The notes below the pieces were generated by a model that made no database searches, was not told the DNA's origin, and worked only from the letters and a program-made list of their open reading frames with translations. From JBPCRW01 sp050996405 (GTDB taxonomy: Bacteria; Acidobacteriota; Blastocatellia; Pyrinomonadales; Pyrinomonadaceae), in contig JBPCRW010000128.1 in the NCBI GenBank assembly GCA_050996405.1, forward strand, positions 1-14,608: a stretch of 14,608 nucleotides of DNA, in the 5' to 3' direction. The position numbers were made by a program, and so were the translations under genes. Shown here piece by piece: positions 13,854-14,608 of the stretch (positions are counted from its first letter, which is position 1; each line of letters opens with the position of its first letter).

Positions 13854-14608
13854 CGATTCGGAATTATCGCGGGACTCGTTTTGATGGTTTGCGGGATGTA
13901 TCCGCAACTAAAAATGTGGCAAATGCGCCGCGCGAATTGGCAGGGCGCGTATGCTTATAACGACATTGACGAAGTGGCGTATGCGGCGTATTTACGCGCT
14001 TTGATTGACGGCAGACCGCGCAAAAACGACCCTTATACGGGACGCGACGACTCGCCTGAAACTCCGCAAGCCGAATCGCTTTTTTCGATTCAATTCGCCG
14101 CGCCTTACGCGATTGCGATTCCGGCGCGGGTTTTCGGAGTTTCGGCTTCGACGGCAATGTGGCTGACGAGCGGAATTATTGCATTTTTGGTTGGATTGGC
14201 TTTGTTTTGGGTTATCGAAAAAATAACGGGCGATTCGCTGTTTGCGTTAGCCGGAACTTTGATTATCATCTGCGGCGGCGCGCTCGCGGCGGGCGAAGGC
14301 GCAATCAGCGAAATTCTCGGCACGGGCGTTTCGTATCCTTATTTTCCCGGATTCAGGCGTTATATTCCGGCAGTCGCGCTGCCCGTATTTTTCGCTTTGT
14401 GCGGCTGCGTCTGGCTTTTGATAACAAATCAGGATTTGAAAAAACGAATTTTATTCTGCGTTTTGTCCGCGCTGTGTTTTTCGTTTCTGGTGTTTTCGTA
14501 TTTTTATATTTGGACGGCGGCGTTGGCGTGGCTGGCTTGTCTGATTTTGGCGTGGCTGATTATTCGTCCCGAAGCCTGGCAAAGGGATTTTAAAGCGTTT
14601 GCCGCGCT
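13815..14608 (+). CDS. GT-C-like integral membrane protein, 3' end cut by window edge
   Basis: The visible 264 residues form a polytopic membrane protein. The first hydrophobic segment is residues about 15-29, followed by a loop with NDID52E53VAYAAYLRALIDGRPRKNDPY, then helices near 112-134, 141-159, 185-204, 211-232 and 233-251. An acidic D/E pair in the first external loop after TM1 is the hallmark of GT-C lipid-linked-sugar glycosyltransferases, so a role in glycan or glycoprotein assembly is plausible; no specific family is assigned. Two starts are possible: ATG 13815 (MINDKWQMVNVK, repeat-encoded) and ATG 13836 (MVNVKWRFG). Neither has a Shine-Dalgarno. The frame is open to the right edge. 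Confidence 0.7.
   Translation, partial: MINDKWQMVNVKWRFGIIAGLVLMVCGMYPQLKMWQMRRANWQGAYAYNDIDEVAYAAYLRALIDGRPRKNDPYTGRDDSPETPQAESLFSIQFAAPYAIAIPARVFGVSASTAMWLTSGIIAFLVGLALFWVIEKITGDSLFALAGTLIIICGGALAAGEGAISEILGTGVSYPYFPGFRRYIPAVALPVFFALCGCVWLLITNQDLKKRILFCVLSALCFSFLVFSYFYIWTAALAWLACLILAWLIIRPEAWQRDFKAFAA

Noticed and set aside
1..14608. CRISPR array, tRNA or rRNA genes, insertion-sequence transposase
   Set aside because: No regularly spaced direct repeats, no tRNA cloverleaf or rRNA signature, and no transposase-like protein was seen on either strand.

Overview
The window looks like chromosomal DNA from a member of the Acidobacteriota, probably Blastocatellia/Pyrinomonadaceae. This is an inference from gene style: a large secreted alpha-helical protein with an Asn/Ala-rich linker, a GT-C-like membrane protein of a type I associate with that group, GCG/CGC-rich codons on a moderate-GC background, and abundant short inverted-repeat elements. 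There is no rRNA or tRNA gene to confirm it.

Layout. 1-1304 (-): trpE, cut by the left edge. 1473-3311 (+): secreted protein of unknown function, convergent with an SDR oxidoreductase like 2,4-dienoyl-CoA reductase (3313-4092, -). 4094-5785 (+): secreted or lipoprotein-like, DUF3352-like protein whose start codon is one base from the SDR start. 5885-6613 (-): SprT/YgjP-like zinc metalloprotease. 6811-12023 (+): the heat-shock chaperone cluster hrcA-grpE-dnaK-dnaJ. 12194-13051 (-): secreted DUF5694/TraB-like protein. 13298-13756 (-): GatB/YqeY-domain protein. 13815-14608 (+): GT-C-like membrane protein, cut by the right edge.

The most striking signal is at 12018-13163. A 111-nt imperfect palindrome with full attC architecture (R box, unpaired spacer, L box, one extrahelical base, stem, variable loop) starts at the dnaJ stop codon. 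About 1.1 kb away is a second 7-bp core, exactly complementary to the attC R'' box. The interval between the two cleavage points (12024-13162, 1139 bp) has the structure of one integron gene cassette carrying one secreted-protein gene. It appears to have been inserted outside any visible integron, at a core-like site overlapping the dnaJ stop codon. No integrase gene is in the window.

A second theme is four families of short dispersed inverted repeats at gene edges. Family A (two copies sharing two 12-mers) directly follows stop codons. Family B sits in a divergent gene start and encodes the signal peptide of the plus-strand gene. Family C (two copies) sits at gene starts and appears to supply N-terminal codons. 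Family D abuts the dnaJ ATG.

The chaperone genes should work together: HrcA represses, GrpE exchanges nucleotide on DnaK, and DnaJ delivers clients. Three details are unusual: no CIRCE operator is visible before hrcA, DnaK ends without the usual disordered tail, and DnaJ has Arg in place of one zinc-ligand Cys.
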